Assembly (NCBI RefSeq): GCF_004339565.1
Contig: NZ_SMFZ01000002.1
Coordinates: 930,001 to 994,000 of the forward strand
Direction: 5' to 3'
Source of the DNA: Pseudonocardia endophytica
GTDB lineage: Bacteria; Actinomycetota; Actinomycetes; Mycobacteriales; Pseudonocardiaceae
DNA: 64,000 nucleotides
The translations under genes were made by a program, and so were the position numbers. A model generated the notes under the pieces. The model had not been told where the DNA came from and ran no database searches. It saw nothing but the letters and a program-made list of their open reading frames with translations. This document shows positions 32,709 to 41,102 of the stretch, piece by piece (within the stretch, counting starts at the first letter, position 1; each line of letters begins with the position of its first letter).

Positions 32709-33944
32709 ATGACCACCACCGAGGGCCCCGTCGACCTGCTCTCGCCGGAGCTGATGTCCGACCCGTACGGCGCGTTCGCGCGGATGCGCGAGCAGGCGCC
32801 GGTGCTCACCGGCTCGATGATGGGCGGCCCGCCGATGTGGCTGGTCACCCGCTACGACGACGTCCGGACCGTGCTCACCGATCCGCGGTTCCTGAACAAC
32901 CCGGCCTCGGTGGCCGGCGGGAAGGACGTCAACAGCGAGATGCGCAAGCAGCTCGGGCTGGACGACGAGATGGTCGCCTACCTGTCCGAGAACATCCTGA
33001 ACACCGACGGCGCCGACCACACCCGCCTGCGCAAGCTCGTGTCCCGCGCGTTCACCGTGCGGCGGGTGTCCGAGCTGCGCCCGCGCGTCGAGGAGATCAC
33101 CGCAGGCCTGCTCGACGAGCTCGCGGCGGCGGGCTCCGACGGGTCGCCGGTCGACCTGGTCGAGTCGTTCTGCTATCCGCTGCCGATCGCGGTGATCTGC
33201 GAGCTGGTCGGCATCGACGAGGCCGACCGTCCACAGTGGCACGAGTGGGGCCGCGTGCTGTCCTCGATGGACCGCGAACGGATCCCGGAGGTGATGCGCG
33301 CGGCCGTCGAGCACGTCCACGAGGTGATCGCGCAGCGGCGCGCCGAGCCCCGCGACGACCTGATCACCGGTCTGGTGCAGGCCCAGGAGGACGACGGCGA
33401 CCGGCTCACCGACCGCGAGATGGTCACCATGATCTTCGCGATCGTGATCGCAGGGCACGAGACGACGGCGCACCTGGTGGGCAACTCGGTGCTGGCGCTG
33501 CTCGCCCACCCGGACCAGCTCGCGACGCTCACGGCCGACCCTGGCCGGTGGCCGCAGGCCGTGAACGAGCTGATGCGCCTGCGCGGCCCGGTCCAGTTCG
33601 GACAGATGCGGTATCCGTCCGAGGACGTCGAGCTGGGCGGCGTGACGATCGAGACGGGCTCGCCGGTCACGCCGTTGCTGCTGTCCGCCAACACCGACCC
33701 GCGCGAGTTCTCCGACCCGTCCGAACTGGACCTGGCGCGGGAGACCGGTCGCGGCGAGGGGCACGTCGGGTTCGGGCAGGGCCCGCACTACTGCCTGGGT
33801 GCTGCGCTGGCCCGCCAGGAGGCCGAGGTGGCGCTGCGTGCGCTGTTCGAGCGGTTCCCGGGGCTCTCGATCGACGGCGAGGCCGGGTGGGCGCCGCGGC
33901 CGGGGTTCAGCCGGGTCGCCGAACTCCCGGTGCGCCTGGGCTGA
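32709..33944 (+). CDS. Cytochrome P450
   Basis: Soluble bacterial P450 (411 aa). Heme ligand Cys362 in FGQGPHYCLGAALA, I-helix oxygen-activation motif AGHETT (residues 249-254), and ExxR with Glu287 and Arg290. The size and motifs fit the CYP107-like group that hydroxylates small hydrophobic molecules. No ferredoxin gene is adjacent, so electrons must come from elsewhere. AGAAGAAGGGGAG precedes the ATG. Substrate is unknown. Confidence 0.93.
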   Translation: MTTTEGPVDLLSPELMSDPYGAFARMREQAPVLTGSMMGGPPMWLVTRYDDVRTVLTDPRFLNNPASVAGGKDVNSEMRKQLGLDDEMVAYLSENILNTDGADHTRLRKLVSRAFTVRRVSELRPRVEEITAGLLDELAAAGSDGSPVDLVESFCYPLPIAVICELVGIDEADRPQWHEWGRVLSSMDRERIPEVMRAAVEHVHEVIAQRRAEPRDDLITGLVQAQEDDGDRLTDREMVTMIFAIVIAGHETTAHLVGNSVLALLAHPDQLATLTADPGRWPQAVNELMRLRGPVQFGQMRYPSEDVELGGVTIETGSPVTPLLLSANTDPREFSDPSELDLARETGRGEGHVGFGQGPHYCLGAALARQEAEVALRALFERFPGLSIDGEAGWAPRPGFSRVAELPVRLG

Positions 33945-33955
33945 CCGGCCCGGGA

Positions 33956-34023
33956 GCGTGATCGGCGACGGGGGTGGATGCCGGCCGCTGGTGGCCGGAT
34001 TCCTCTGCTCGGGCCGATCACGC
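33956..34023. repeat. 68-bp palindromic intergenic element, copy 1
   Basis: Outer arms GCGTGATCGGC / GCCGATCACGC are perfectly inverted (33956-33966 / 34013-34023). An inner hairpin CCGGCC-GCTGGT-GGCCGG occupies 33981-33998. It lies between the convergent P450 and cbbR genes and contains the cbbR stop codon, so it could end both transcripts. Near-identical sequence is inverted at 43811-43878. Confidence 0.8.
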
Positions 34024-34893
34024 CCGGCCGGGGGCGTGCCAGCCGTCGGTGTCGAGCAGGTGCGCGACGAGCAGTTCGGTGCTGGCCGTCGCGTCCGGGT
34101 GCGTGACGACGTGCCACGGACGCTCCAGCGGCGTGCCGGGCACCGGTAGCTCGACGAGGTCGCCGTCGGCGAGCAGCCGTCGCACCGCCTCCCGGGACAC
34201 GAGCGTGACGCCCAGTCCGGCCCTGGCGGCGGCGACGGTCGCGGCGTGCGAGCCGAGCACCAGCTGCGGCGGCGCGACGGGCAGGGCGTCCAGCACGGTG
34301 GCCAGCGTCGTGCGGATGCCGGAGCCGGACTCGCGGAGCAGCCACGTCGCCGTCGCCGGGTCGAACGTCCCGCCGGGCGCTCCGACGACGGTCAGCGAGT
34401 TGTCCCGCACGGCCCGCACCCGCAGCTCGGGCGATGCGGACGGCGGGCGGCCGGCGATCACGACGTCCACCTCGTGGTGGGTGAGCATCGGCCAGACCCG
34501 GCCGCTCGGCTCGACGTCCACCTCGACGCCGACGCCGGGGTGGATCCTGCGGAACGTGACGAGCAGGTCCGGCAGGAGATGCTCGCCGGCCGTCGTCACG
34601 GCCGCGAGCCGGACCCGTCCGTGCTCCGGATCGGCCTCCCCGCGGGCCGCCGCCGCGCCCTCCTCGAGTAGTCCGAGCACGCGCCGGGCGTACGTCGCGT
34701 ACCGCCGCCCGGCCGGAGTCAGCTTCACGCCCCGCCCGTCGCGTTCGACGAGCGCGACCCCGACCTCCTCGGCCAGCGCCCGCACGGCAGCGGACACGGT
34801 CGACTCGGTGACCACCAGCCGGCCCGCCGCCCCGCGCACCGACCCGTCCTCGGCCAGCGCGACGAACGCACGCATCCGGGCCGTGGTAGTCAC
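34018..34893 (-). CDS. cbbR: LysR-family regulator, probable CbbR
   Basis: A 291-aa LTTR. The N-terminal winged helix (MRAFVALAEDGSVRGAAGRL, TESTVSAAVRALAEEVGV) is followed by a periplasmic-binding-like effector domain (RVRLAAVTTAGEHLLPDLL). The position downstream of cbbX on the same strand and the family identity point to the CbbR activator of Calvin-cycle genes. It is not divergent from cbbL as in many proteobacteria. The GTG start follows TACGGT by 7 bp, indicating its own promoter. Confidence 0.85.
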   Translation of the reverse strand: MTTTARMRAFVALAEDGSVRGAAGRLVVTESTVSAAVRALAEEVGVALVERDGRGVKLTPAGRRYATYARRVLGLLEEGAAAARGEADPEHGRVRLAAVTTAGEHLLPDLLVTFRRIHPGVGVEVDVEPSGRVWPMLTHHEVDVVIAGRPPSASPELRVRAVRDNSLTVVGAPGGTFDPATATWLLRESGSGIRTTLATVLDALPVAPPQLVLGSHAATVAAARAGLGVTLVSREAVRRLLADGDLVELPVPGTPLERPWHVVTHPDATASTELLVAHLLDTDGWHAPGRA

Positions 34894-34900
34894 GCGACCC

Positions 34901-34906
34901 ACCGTA
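34901..34906 (-). promoter_or_regulatory. -10 hexamer for cbbR
   Basis: TACGGT on the minus strand, 7 bp before the cbbR GTG. The repeat array begins 8 bp further upstream. Confidence 0.55.
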
Positions 34907-34913
34907 GTCGGCG

Positions 34914-35135
34914 CGTGCCGCACCCCGGGCCGGCGTGCCGCACCCGTTGCAGCAGGTGCGACACGCCGGGGAAGGGTGCGGCGCGCTGGGGGTGGGTGCG
35001 ACGCGCCGGGGGTGGGTGGTGCGTGCCCCGGCGCCGCGCCGCACCTCGGCGCCACGTGCCGCACCCCGGGCCGGCGTGCCGCATCCGTTGCAGCAGGTGC
35101 GACACGCCGGGGAGGGGTGCGGCGCGCCGGGGGTG
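34914..35135. repeat. 81-bp direct repeat and shorter GC-rich units upstream of cbbR
   Basis: 34914-34994 and 35055-35135 are 81-bp direct copies with only three differences, spaced 141 bp. Inside and between them are 19-20 bp units of the form GGTGCGRCRCGCCGGGG. They fill the 272-bp gap between cbbX and cbbR, where no gene is seen. They may be regulator sites for cbbR autoregulation or a GC-rich transcript-end structure for cbbX. Confidence 0.75.
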
Positions 35136-35165
35136 CGGTGGTGCGCCCCCCGGTGGGACGACGGC

Positions 35166-36257
35166 TCAGCGGGGCAGGCCGCCGTCGAAGACCCTGCTGG
35201 CACGCAGGTCCGACGCGGTGAGCGTCCGGACGTCGGTCAGGCCGACGGGTTCCCCGGACTGCGCGAGCCGCAGCGCCTGACGCATGCGCGCCCGGTCGAG
35301 CGCGTTGCGCACGCTGCGCGCCCCGGCGAACCACGGCTGTTCGACGCGCAGCGTGAGGTACTCGTGCAGCGCCGACGACGCCTCGTCGGACAGGTCCAGT
35401 CCGAGTTCGCCGACCATCCGCTCGCCGATCACGGTCAGCTCGTCGACCGAGAAGTCCGGGAAGTCCACGTGGTGCGCGACCCGGCTCTGCATCCCCGGGT
35501 TGGCCGTGAAGAACGCGTCCATCCGGTCCGCGTAGCCGGCGAGGATCACCACCAGGTCGTCGCGGTGGGTCTCCATGGTCTGGAGCAGGATCTCGATGGC
35601 TTCGCCGCCGTAGTCGCGCTCGTTGCCGGGTTTGTGCAGGTAGTACGCCTCGTCGACGAACAGGACGCCGCCGATCGCCTTCCCGACGGTCTCCTTCGTC
35701 TTCGGCGCCGTGTGTCCGACGTACTGGCCGACGAGATCGTCGCGGGTGGCCGTGACCAGGTGCCCCCGGCGAAGGTAGCCGAGCCCGTGCAGCAACGTCC
35801 CCATCCGCTGGGCGACCGTCGTCTTGCCGGTGCCCGGGTTGCCGGTGAAGCACATGTGCAGCGTCGGTCGGGCGGTGGCGACGCCGAAGCGCTCCCGCAC
35901 CCGGTCCACGACGAGCAGCGCCGCCAGTTCGCGCAGCCGCTGTTTGACCGGTGCCAGCCCGACGAGCTCACGGTCCAGGGCGTCCAGCACGTCGTCCACA
36001 CCGGCCTCGCGGCGCACGGAACCCAGGTCGACGGTGTCCTGCGGGCCCAGCTCCGGACCGACGCCCGGATCGACAGTGCACTGTGGACGGGCCGCGGCGA
36101 TCGCGTCCGGCGGACCGGGACCTGCGCCGGTGCCGTCCCGGACGGCCGCGTTCCGCGGTCCGGGATCCGACGCGCCACGGTCCTGGCCCGAGACGTCCAT
36201 ACTGGACGAACGGGACGGGGCACCGAACGGGACGCGACCGTCAGCGGGCACGGCCAT
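35166..36257 (-). CDS. cbbX: Red-type RuBisCO activase CbbX
   Basis: AAA+ motor (363 aa) that remodels inhibited red-type RuBisCO by acting on the CbbL C-terminus. Walker A is FTGNPGTGKTT and Walker B is GGVLFVDEAYYL; the arginine-finger region and the C-terminal helical lid (ARSVRNALDRARMRQALRLA) are present. About 70 N-terminal residues precede the conserved core and may be partly non-coding; an internal ATG (MDVSGQDRG) is an alternative. The start overlaps the cbbS stop by 17 bp. Confidence 0.94.
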   Translation of the reverse strand: MAVPADGRVPFGAPSRSSSMDVSGQDRGASDPGPRNAAVRDGTGAGPGPPDAIAAARPQCTVDPGVGPELGPQDTVDLGSVRREAGVDDVLDALDRELVGLAPVKQRLRELAALLVVDRVRERFGVATARPTLHMCFTGNPGTGKTTVAQRMGTLLHGLGYLRRGHLVTATRDDLVGQYVGHTAPKTKETVGKAIGGVLFVDEAYYLHKPGNERDYGGEAIEILLQTMETHRDDLVVILAGYADRMDAFFTANPGMQSRVAHHVDFPDFSVDELTVIGERMVGELGLDLSDEASSALHEYLTLRVEQPWFAGARSVRNALDRARMRQALRLAQSGEPVGLTDVRTLTASDLRASRVFDGGLPR

Positions 36258-36690
36258 TCTCCCGGTGGCGGTCGCCGTACCGCGAGCCGGCGGGCTGCTC
36301 GGTCGCGTACGGGTGGATCGAGTAGCCGATCTGCCGGTCGGCGCCCTCTGCCCGGTCCAGCCGGAACCCGGGCTCCTCCCGGGGGCGCTGCACGAGGAAC
36401 GACAGCGCGATGGTCTGGCGGCCCAGCGACGCGTCGTAGGCGAGCACCCGCACGTAGTGGTCCGGGTGCGCGTCCCGGCACGCGGTCACCTCCTCCATCA
36501 CGGCGGCCGGGTCGGCCAGGTCGAACAGCGGCAGGCCCCACATCTCCCAGTACGTGTTGCGCGGGTGCGGGTCGTCGGTGAACTCCACCGAGCACGGCCA
36601 GCCGTGCTCGAGCGCGTAGGCGATCTGTGCGGTGATCTCGGAGTCGGTCAGGTCGGGCAGGAACGAGAACGTGCCCTGGGTGATCCGCAT
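36241..36690 (-). CDS. cbbS: RuBisCO small subunit (form IC/ID, red type)
   Basis: A 149-aa small subunit. The N-terminus MRITQGTFSFLPDLTDSEI and ARNTYWEMWG-like core (HPRNTYWEMWGLPLF) are red-type. The C-terminal segment after residue 105 (EPGFRLDRAEGADRQIGYSI) is the extra beta-hairpin region typical of red-type enzymes. It lies 12 bp downstream of cbbL and overlaps cbbX, so the three genes are coupled. Confidence 0.95.
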   Translation of the reverse strand: MRITQGTFSFLPDLTDSEITAQIAYALEHGWPCSVEFTDDPHPRNTYWEMWGLPLFDLADPAAVMEEVTACRDAHPDHYVRVLAYDASLGRQTIALSFLVQRPREEPGFRLDRAEGADRQIGYSIHPYATEQPAGSRYGDRHRENGRAR

Positions 36691-36702
36691 GTCTCCTCCT
36701 GC

Positions 36703-38133
36703 TCAGGCGTAGGTCGGGGTGGCGGCGACGTCCGGCGTGTCCGTCGAGGCGTAGTCGAACGTGATGTCGCCCCATGTCGTCAGCGCCATGTCCAGCGGCT
36801 TGTTCCGCTTCGCGGCCTCGCGCAGGATCTCCGGGCCCTGCGCGAGGTAGTCCGCGCCCTCGTTGCGCGCCTTGATCATCGCTTCGACGGCGACGCGGTT
36901 CGCCTCGGCGCCCGCGGCGATGCCCATCGGGTGACCGATCGTGCCGCCGCCGAACTGCAGCACGGTGTCCTCGCCGAGGTGGTGCAGCAGCTGGTGCATC
37001 TGACCGGCGTGGATGCCGCCGGACGCGACCGGCATGGTGGCCGGCATCGACGCCCACTCCTGGTCGAAGAACAGGCCCTTCACCGGATCCGCCGCGTAGG
37101 AGTTCTTGCGCAGCACGTCGTAGAAGCCGTGCACCGCGTTCGGGTCGCCTTCCAGCTTCCCGACGACCGTGCCCGCGTGGATGTGGTCGACGCCCGCCAG
37201 GCGCATCCACTTCGCGATCACGCGGAAGCTCACGCCGTGGCTCTTCTGGCGCGTGTACGTGCCGTGCCCTGCCCGGTGCAGGTGCAGGATCACGCCGTTG
37301 CGGCGCGCCCACTTCGAGAGCGACTGGATCGCCGTGTAGCCGACCGTCAGGTCCACCATGACGATCACGCTGCCGAGCTCGCGGGCGAAGTCGGCCCGCT
37401 CGTACATGTCCTCCATCGTCGCGGCCGTGACGTTGAGGTAGTGGCCCTTGACCTCGCCGGTCTCGGCCTGGGCCTTGTTCACCGCTTCCATGCAGGACAG
37501 GAACCGGTCCCGCCAGCGCATGAACGGCTGCGAGTTGATGTTCTCGTCGTCCTTGGTGAAGTCGAGTCCGCCGCGCAGCGCCTCGTAGACGACGCGTCCG
37601 TAGTTGCGCGAGGACAGGCCGAGCTTCGGCTTCGTCGTGGCGCCGAGCAGCGGCCGGCCGAACTTGTTCAGGTACTCCCGCTCGGTGACGATCCCGTGCG
37701 GCGGGCCGGGGAACGTCTTGACGTAGTGCGCCGGGATCCGCATGTCCTCCAGGCGCAGCGCCTTGAGCGGCTTGAAACCGAACACGTTGCCGATGATCGA
37801 GCTGGTCAGGTTCGCGATCGAGCCCTCCTCGAACAGGTCGAGGTCGTAGGCGATGTACGCGATCCACTGCCCCTCGGCGCCGGGGACGGGTTCGATCTTG
37901 TAGCACTTGGCCTGGTAGTGCTCGAACGTCGTGAGGCGGTCGGTCCACACGACGGTCCACGTCGCGGTGCTGGACTCGCCCGCCACGGCGGCGCCCGCCT
38001 CCTCCGGCGGGACCCCCTCCTGCGGCGTCACGCGGAACGCGCACAGCAGGTCGGTGTCCTTCGGCACGTAGTCGGGCTGCCAGTACCCCATCTCCGCGTA
38101 GGGGATGACACCCGCGCTCCATCGGTCGCTCAT
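36703..38133 (-). CDS. cbbL: RuBisCO large subunit (form IC/ID, red type)
   Basis: CO2-fixing catalytic subunit (476 aa) acting on ribulose-1,5-bisphosphate. Catalytic lysine Lys168 in TTKPKLGLS; carbamylated Lys194 with metal ligands Asp196 and Glu197 in DFTKDDENINS; His in HLHRAGHGTY; and the phosphate loop GGGTIGHPMGIAAGAEANR. The C-terminal tail DTPDVAATPTYA is the kind recognised by CbbX. All active-site residues visible by eye are present, so it is a true RuBisCO and not a form IV relative. It starts only 18 bp after the histidine kinase stop. Confidence 0.97.
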   Translation of the reverse strand: MSDRWSAGVIPYAEMGYWQPDYVPKDTDLLCAFRVTPQEGVPPEEAGAAVAGESSTATWTVVWTDRLTTFEHYQAKCYKIEPVPGAEGQWIAYIAYDLDLFEEGSIANLTSSIIGNVFGFKPLKALRLEDMRIPAHYVKTFPGPPHGIVTEREYLNKFGRPLLGATTKPKLGLSSRNYGRVVYEALRGGLDFTKDDENINSQPFMRWRDRFLSCMEAVNKAQAETGEVKGHYLNVTAATMEDMYERADFARELGSVIVMVDLTVGYTAIQSLSKWARRNGVILHLHRAGHGTYTRQKSHGVSFRVIAKWMRLAGVDHIHAGTVVGKLEGDPNAVHGFYDVLRKNSYAADPVKGLFFDQEWASMPATMPVASGGIHAGQMHQLLHHLGEDTVLQFGGGTIGHPMGIAAGAEANRVAVEAMIKARNEGADYLAQGPEILREAAKRNKPLDMALTTWGDITFDYASTDTPDVAATPTYA

Positions 38134-38151
38134 GCGACTCAGAGTGCGGAG

Positions 38152-39402
38152 TTATTCTGTGACAGACAATCGAGTGTTCTCGGCCGACTCTTCGTCGTTT
38201 GGCGAAGTGAGGGGAGCGGTGATCGTCAGCGTCGTCCCGGATCCGGGCCGGGACTCGACGCGTGCCGTGCCGCGGATCAGGTCGGCTCGCTCGCGCACCG
38301 AGGCCAGCCCGTAGCCACCGCTCGACGGGCCGAGCGGTGACACGTCGAAGCCGACGCCGTCGTCGGAGACGCTGAGCCGGACCTGGTCGCCCGCGATCTC
38401 CAGCAGGATCGCGACGGCGGCGGCGCGGGCGTGCTTCTGCACGTTCTGCAGGGCCTCCTGGGCGATCCGGTACAGCGCGACCTCGACGTGCTCCGGGACG
38501 CGCTCGTCGTCGAGCTCCAGGCGGACGTCCTCGACGGGCAGGTCCCTGGCCAGCGCGGTCAGCGCGCCGCCGAGCCCGAGGTCGTCGAGCACCGGGGGGC
38601 GCAGCGCACCGATCGCCGTGCGGGCCTCGCCGAGCGCGGTGCCCGCCAGGTCGCGGGCGGACTCCAGGTCGGCGCGGGCCTGCCGCGGGTCGTCGCGGTC
38701 GACGAGCGTCAGCGCGGCGTCCAGGTGGTAGGAGAGGCTGACCAGCCGCTGGGAGATGCCGTCGTGGATCTCCCGCGCCAGCCGCCCGCGCTCGGACTCC
38801 TGGGCCGCGACGAGCTGCTCGGAGAACCGCTCGTGCGCCTGCTCGCGGGTGCGCAGCCTGCGGTGCATCCGGGCCTGGTGCACGGCGCCCGCCAGCAGGC
38901 CGCCGATCGCGAGCAGGAACCGGACGTCGCCGTCGTCGAACTCCCTGCGGCTGCGCGTGTGCAGGTTCAGCACGCCGGCCAGCCCGGCCGGTTCGCTGGT
39001 CATCGGCACCGACACCATCGACGTGAAGTCCTCGCCGCGCAGCTCCGGGATCGGGAGGTAGCGCGGGTCGGAGCGCTTGTCGTCGACGATCACGACGGGC
39101 GTACGCATGCTGGCCACCCACCCGGAGACACCCTGGCCGAACGGCAGGTGCACGGTCCCGACCTGCGCGTCGAACGGCGGGGTGGCGCCGGCCAGGGTGA
39201 GCGAGCGGTCGGTGTCGTCGAGGACGTGCACGAAGCAGACGTCGGTCGCGGTCGCGTCCGTGATGACCTTCGCGACGGCGGCGGCCAGCGGCTCGACGCC
39301 GGGCCCGTTCGCGGTGGCCTCGATGATCGCGAGCAGGACGGCGTTCTCGCGCTGCGGGTCGTCGAGCCCCAGGCCGCGCAACATCCCGTCCCGCCCGGTC
39401 AC
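38152..39402 (-). CDS. GAF-domain sensor histidine kinase (NarL-system type)
   Basis: Soluble sensor kinase (416 aa): GAF domain at residues 23-178, HisKA_3 dimerisation domain with His213 in AREIHDGISQRL, and HATPase at about 310-405 (EALQNVQKHA, GGYGLASVRERADL). No membrane helix, so the signal is intracellular or freely diffusing. Cysteines in the GAF domain are few, so heme or flavin binding cannot be read from sequence. The GTG start overlaps the regulator stop as GTGA. It directly precedes cbbL, suggesting control of CO2 fixation. Confidence 0.93.
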   Translation of the reverse strand: MTGRDGMLRGLGLDDPQRENAVLLAIIEATANGPGVEPLAAAVAKVITDATATDVCFVHVLDDTDRSLTLAGATPPFDAQVGTVHLPFGQGVSGWVASMRTPVVIVDDKRSDPRYLPIPELRGEDFTSMVSVPMTSEPAGLAGVLNLHTRSRREFDDGDVRFLLAIGGLLAGAVHQARMHRRLRTREQAHERFSEQLVAAQESERGRLAREIHDGISQRLVSLSYHLDAALTLVDRDDPRQARADLESARDLAGTALGEARTAIGALRPPVLDDLGLGGALTALARDLPVEDVRLELDDERVPEHVEVALYRIAQEALQNVQKHARAAAVAILLEIAGDQVRLSVSDDGVGFDVSPLGPSSGGYGLASVRERADLIRGTARVESRPGSGTTLTITAPLTSPNDEESAENTRLSVTE

Positions 39403-40058
39403 CGGACGACGCCCTCGCGCAGCGCCACCGCGACGGCGGCCGTCCGGTCCGGCACCTCCAGCTTGCGCAGCAGCGACCGGACGTGGCTCTTCACCGTCTC
39501 GTCGCCGATCACGAGCTCGGCCGCGATCGCCTTGTTGCTGCGACCGGCCACGAGCAGCGCCAGCACCTCGCTCTCGCGCTGGGTGAGGCCGAGGTGGGCG
39601 CCCGGCCAGAACTCGTCGCGGTCCAGACGGGCGGCGGTCGCGGCCGCGCGCCCGGCCATCGTCGGGTCGATCACGGTGGTGCCGCCCGCGGCCAGCTCCA
39701 GGTGCCGGACCAGCTCCTCGCCGCCGATCCGTTTGAGCAGGTAACCCGCCGCCCCGGCGCGCAGGGCCTGGAACAGGTACTGCTCGTCGTCGTAGACGGA
39801 GAGCAGGACGACCCGCTGGTCCGGGATCCGTTCCAGCAGCCGACGGCACAGGTCCAGACCGCTGTCGCCCTGCATGCGGACGTCGCAGAGCACGATGTCC
39901 GGCCGCAGGGACGTGACGGCGTCGAGCGCCTCCGCCGCGCCGTTCGCGGAGCCGACCACCCGGACCCGGCTGCCGAACGGAGCCAGCATCGCCTTCAGCC
40001 CGGCGACCACCATCTCGTGGTCGTCGACGACCACCAGCCGCAGCGGACCCGGTGCCAT
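39399..40058 (-). CDS. NarL/FixJ-family response regulator
   Basis: A 219-aa regulator. Receiver domain with Asp12/Asp13 and phospho-acceptor Asp59 (IVLCDVRMQG). LuxR-type helix-turn-helix near the C-terminus (LTQRESEVLALLVAGRSNKAI; ETVKSHVRSLLRKL). It is the first gene of the minus-strand regulator-kinase-cbbLSX series and is divergent from cbbP, with 102 bp between the starts. That interval is the obvious target region. The ATG follows TAGCGT by 6 bp. Confidence 0.94.
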   Translation of the reverse strand: MAPGPLRLVVVDDHEMVVAGLKAMLAPFGSRVRVVGSANGAAEALDAVTSLRPDIVLCDVRMQGDSGLDLCRRLLERIPDQRVVLLSVYDDEQYLFQALRAGAAGYLLKRIGGEELVRHLELAAGGTTVIDPTMAGRAAATAARLDRDEFWPGAHLGLTQRESEVLALLVAGRSNKAIAAELVIGDETVKSHVRSLLRKLEVPDRTAAVAVALREGVVR

Positions 40059-40064
40059 CCCCCC

Positions 40065-40070
40065 ACGCTA
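40065..40070 (-). promoter_or_regulatory. -10 hexamer for the response-regulator gene
   Basis: TAGCGT on the minus strand, 6 bp before the ATG; potentially the main promoter of the whole cbb series on this strand. Confidence 0.55.
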
Positions 40071-40130
40071 CGTCGCGTTCTCCCCCTCCGGACCCCCGGC
40101 GCGGGGGAGGGCAGCGGGGATCCGGCGATC

Positions 40131-40136
40131 TAGCGT
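40131..40136 (+). promoter_or_regulatory. -10 hexamer for cbbP
   Basis: TAGCGT 24 bp before the cbbP GTG. This transcript would have a short leader carrying GAGAGGAG (40147-40154), unlike the leaderless divergent gene. Confidence 0.5.
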
Positions 40137-40160
40137 CGTTCCCGACGAGAGGAGCCTCCG

Positions 40161-41102
40161 GTGCCCGACAAGACACTGCGCATGCGTCGTGCCGGACGCA
40201 CGGACGCCAACCGCCCGATCATGCTGGCCATCGCGGGCGACAGCGCGGCCGGCAAGACGACGCTCACCCGCGGGTTGGTGGATGCGCTCGGCCCCGGGCG
40301 GTGCGTGTCGCTGTGCGCCGACGACTACCACCGCTACGACCGCTCCGAGCGCCGCGGGCTGCCGTTCACGGCGCTGCATCCGGACTGCAACCACGTCGAG
40401 ATCATGGAGCAGCACCTCCAGCTGCTGGCCACCGGCGCGCCGATCCTCAAACCGGTCTACGACCACTCGACGGGCGAGCTGACCCGCCCGGAGCTCGTCG
40501 AACCGGCCCAGGTGGTGATCGTCGAAGGCCTGCTGCCGCTGCACACGAAGCTGTCCAGGGCGTGCTTCGACGTGACCGTCTACCTCGACCCGCCGGAGGA
40601 GATCCGGCGCGGATGGAAGGTCGCGCGGGACACCGGTGCGCGCGGGTACTCCGAGGACCAGGTGCTGGCCGAGCTGGAGCGCCGGGAGCCGGAGTCGGAG
40701 GCGTACATCCGCCCGCAGCGGGCGCACGCGGACGTCGTCGTGCGGTTCGCGCCGATCGAGAGCCGCGACGACCCGGCCGACACACCGCTGTCCGCGACCG
40801 TCAGCCTGCGCCCGACGATCGCGCATCCCGACCTGTCGGGCGTGCTGCAGCCGGGGCTGTCCCGCGCGATGCACCTCACGCTGGAGCGCGACGCGGACGG
40901 GCGCCCGGTGGAGTCGCTGCACGTGCACGGCTACGCGCCGCGGGAGGAGAGCGTCGCCGTCGAGAAGGCGATCTGGACCGCGCTCGGCGAGCCGGACCGC
41001 GACACCCCGGAGTGCCTGGGGCGCATCGGTGACCGGCGCTCCGAACCGCTGACGATCGCCCAGCTGCTGCTGCTCTACCACCTGATCGGAGTGGACCGGT
41101 GA
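40161..41102 (+). CDS. cbbP: Phosphoribulokinase
   Basis: ATP-dependent kinase (313 aa) making ribulose-1,5-bisphosphate from ribulose-5-phosphate, the substrate supply step of the Calvin cycle. Walker A is IAGDSAAGKTTLTRG near residue 25. The PRK/uridine-kinase segments CADDYHRYDRSERRGLPFTA and VVIVEGLLPLHT are present. It is longer than uridine kinases, and the C-terminal LLLLYHLIG region is typical of PRK. It overlaps cbbY as GTGA. Confidence 0.93.
   Translation: MPDKTLRMRRAGRTDANRPIMLAIAGDSAAGKTTLTRGLVDALGPGRCVSLCADDYHRYDRSERRGLPFTALHPDCNHVEIMEQHLQLLATGAPILKPVYDHSTGELTRPELVEPAQVVIVEGLLPLHTKLSRACFDVTVYLDPPEEIRRGWKVARDTGARGYSEDQVLAELERREPESEAYIRPQRAHADVVVRFAPIESRDDPADTPLSATVSLRPTIAHPDLSGVLQPGLSRAMHLTLERDADGRPVESLHVHGYAPREESVAVEKAIWTALGEPDRDTPECLGRIGDRRSEPLTIAQLLLLYHLIGVDR

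Noticed and set aside
34914..35135. Repeat array upstream of cbbR considered as CRISPR or an attachment site
   Set aside because: Repeat lengths (81 bp and about 20 bp) and variable spacing do not fit CRISPR; no integrase or tRNA gene is nearby.
36703..38133. CbbL considered as a RuBisCO-like protein (form IV)
   Set aside because: Carbamylated lysine, metal ligands and loop 6 residues are all present, and cbbS, cbbX and cbbP are adjacent.
35546..39121. 1191-residue open frame on the minus strand across cbbX, cbbS, cbbL and the kinase
   Set aside because: It is a high-GC shadow frame with Arg/Pro/Gly-rich composition. The overlapping RuBisCO and kinase frames have full family motifs.
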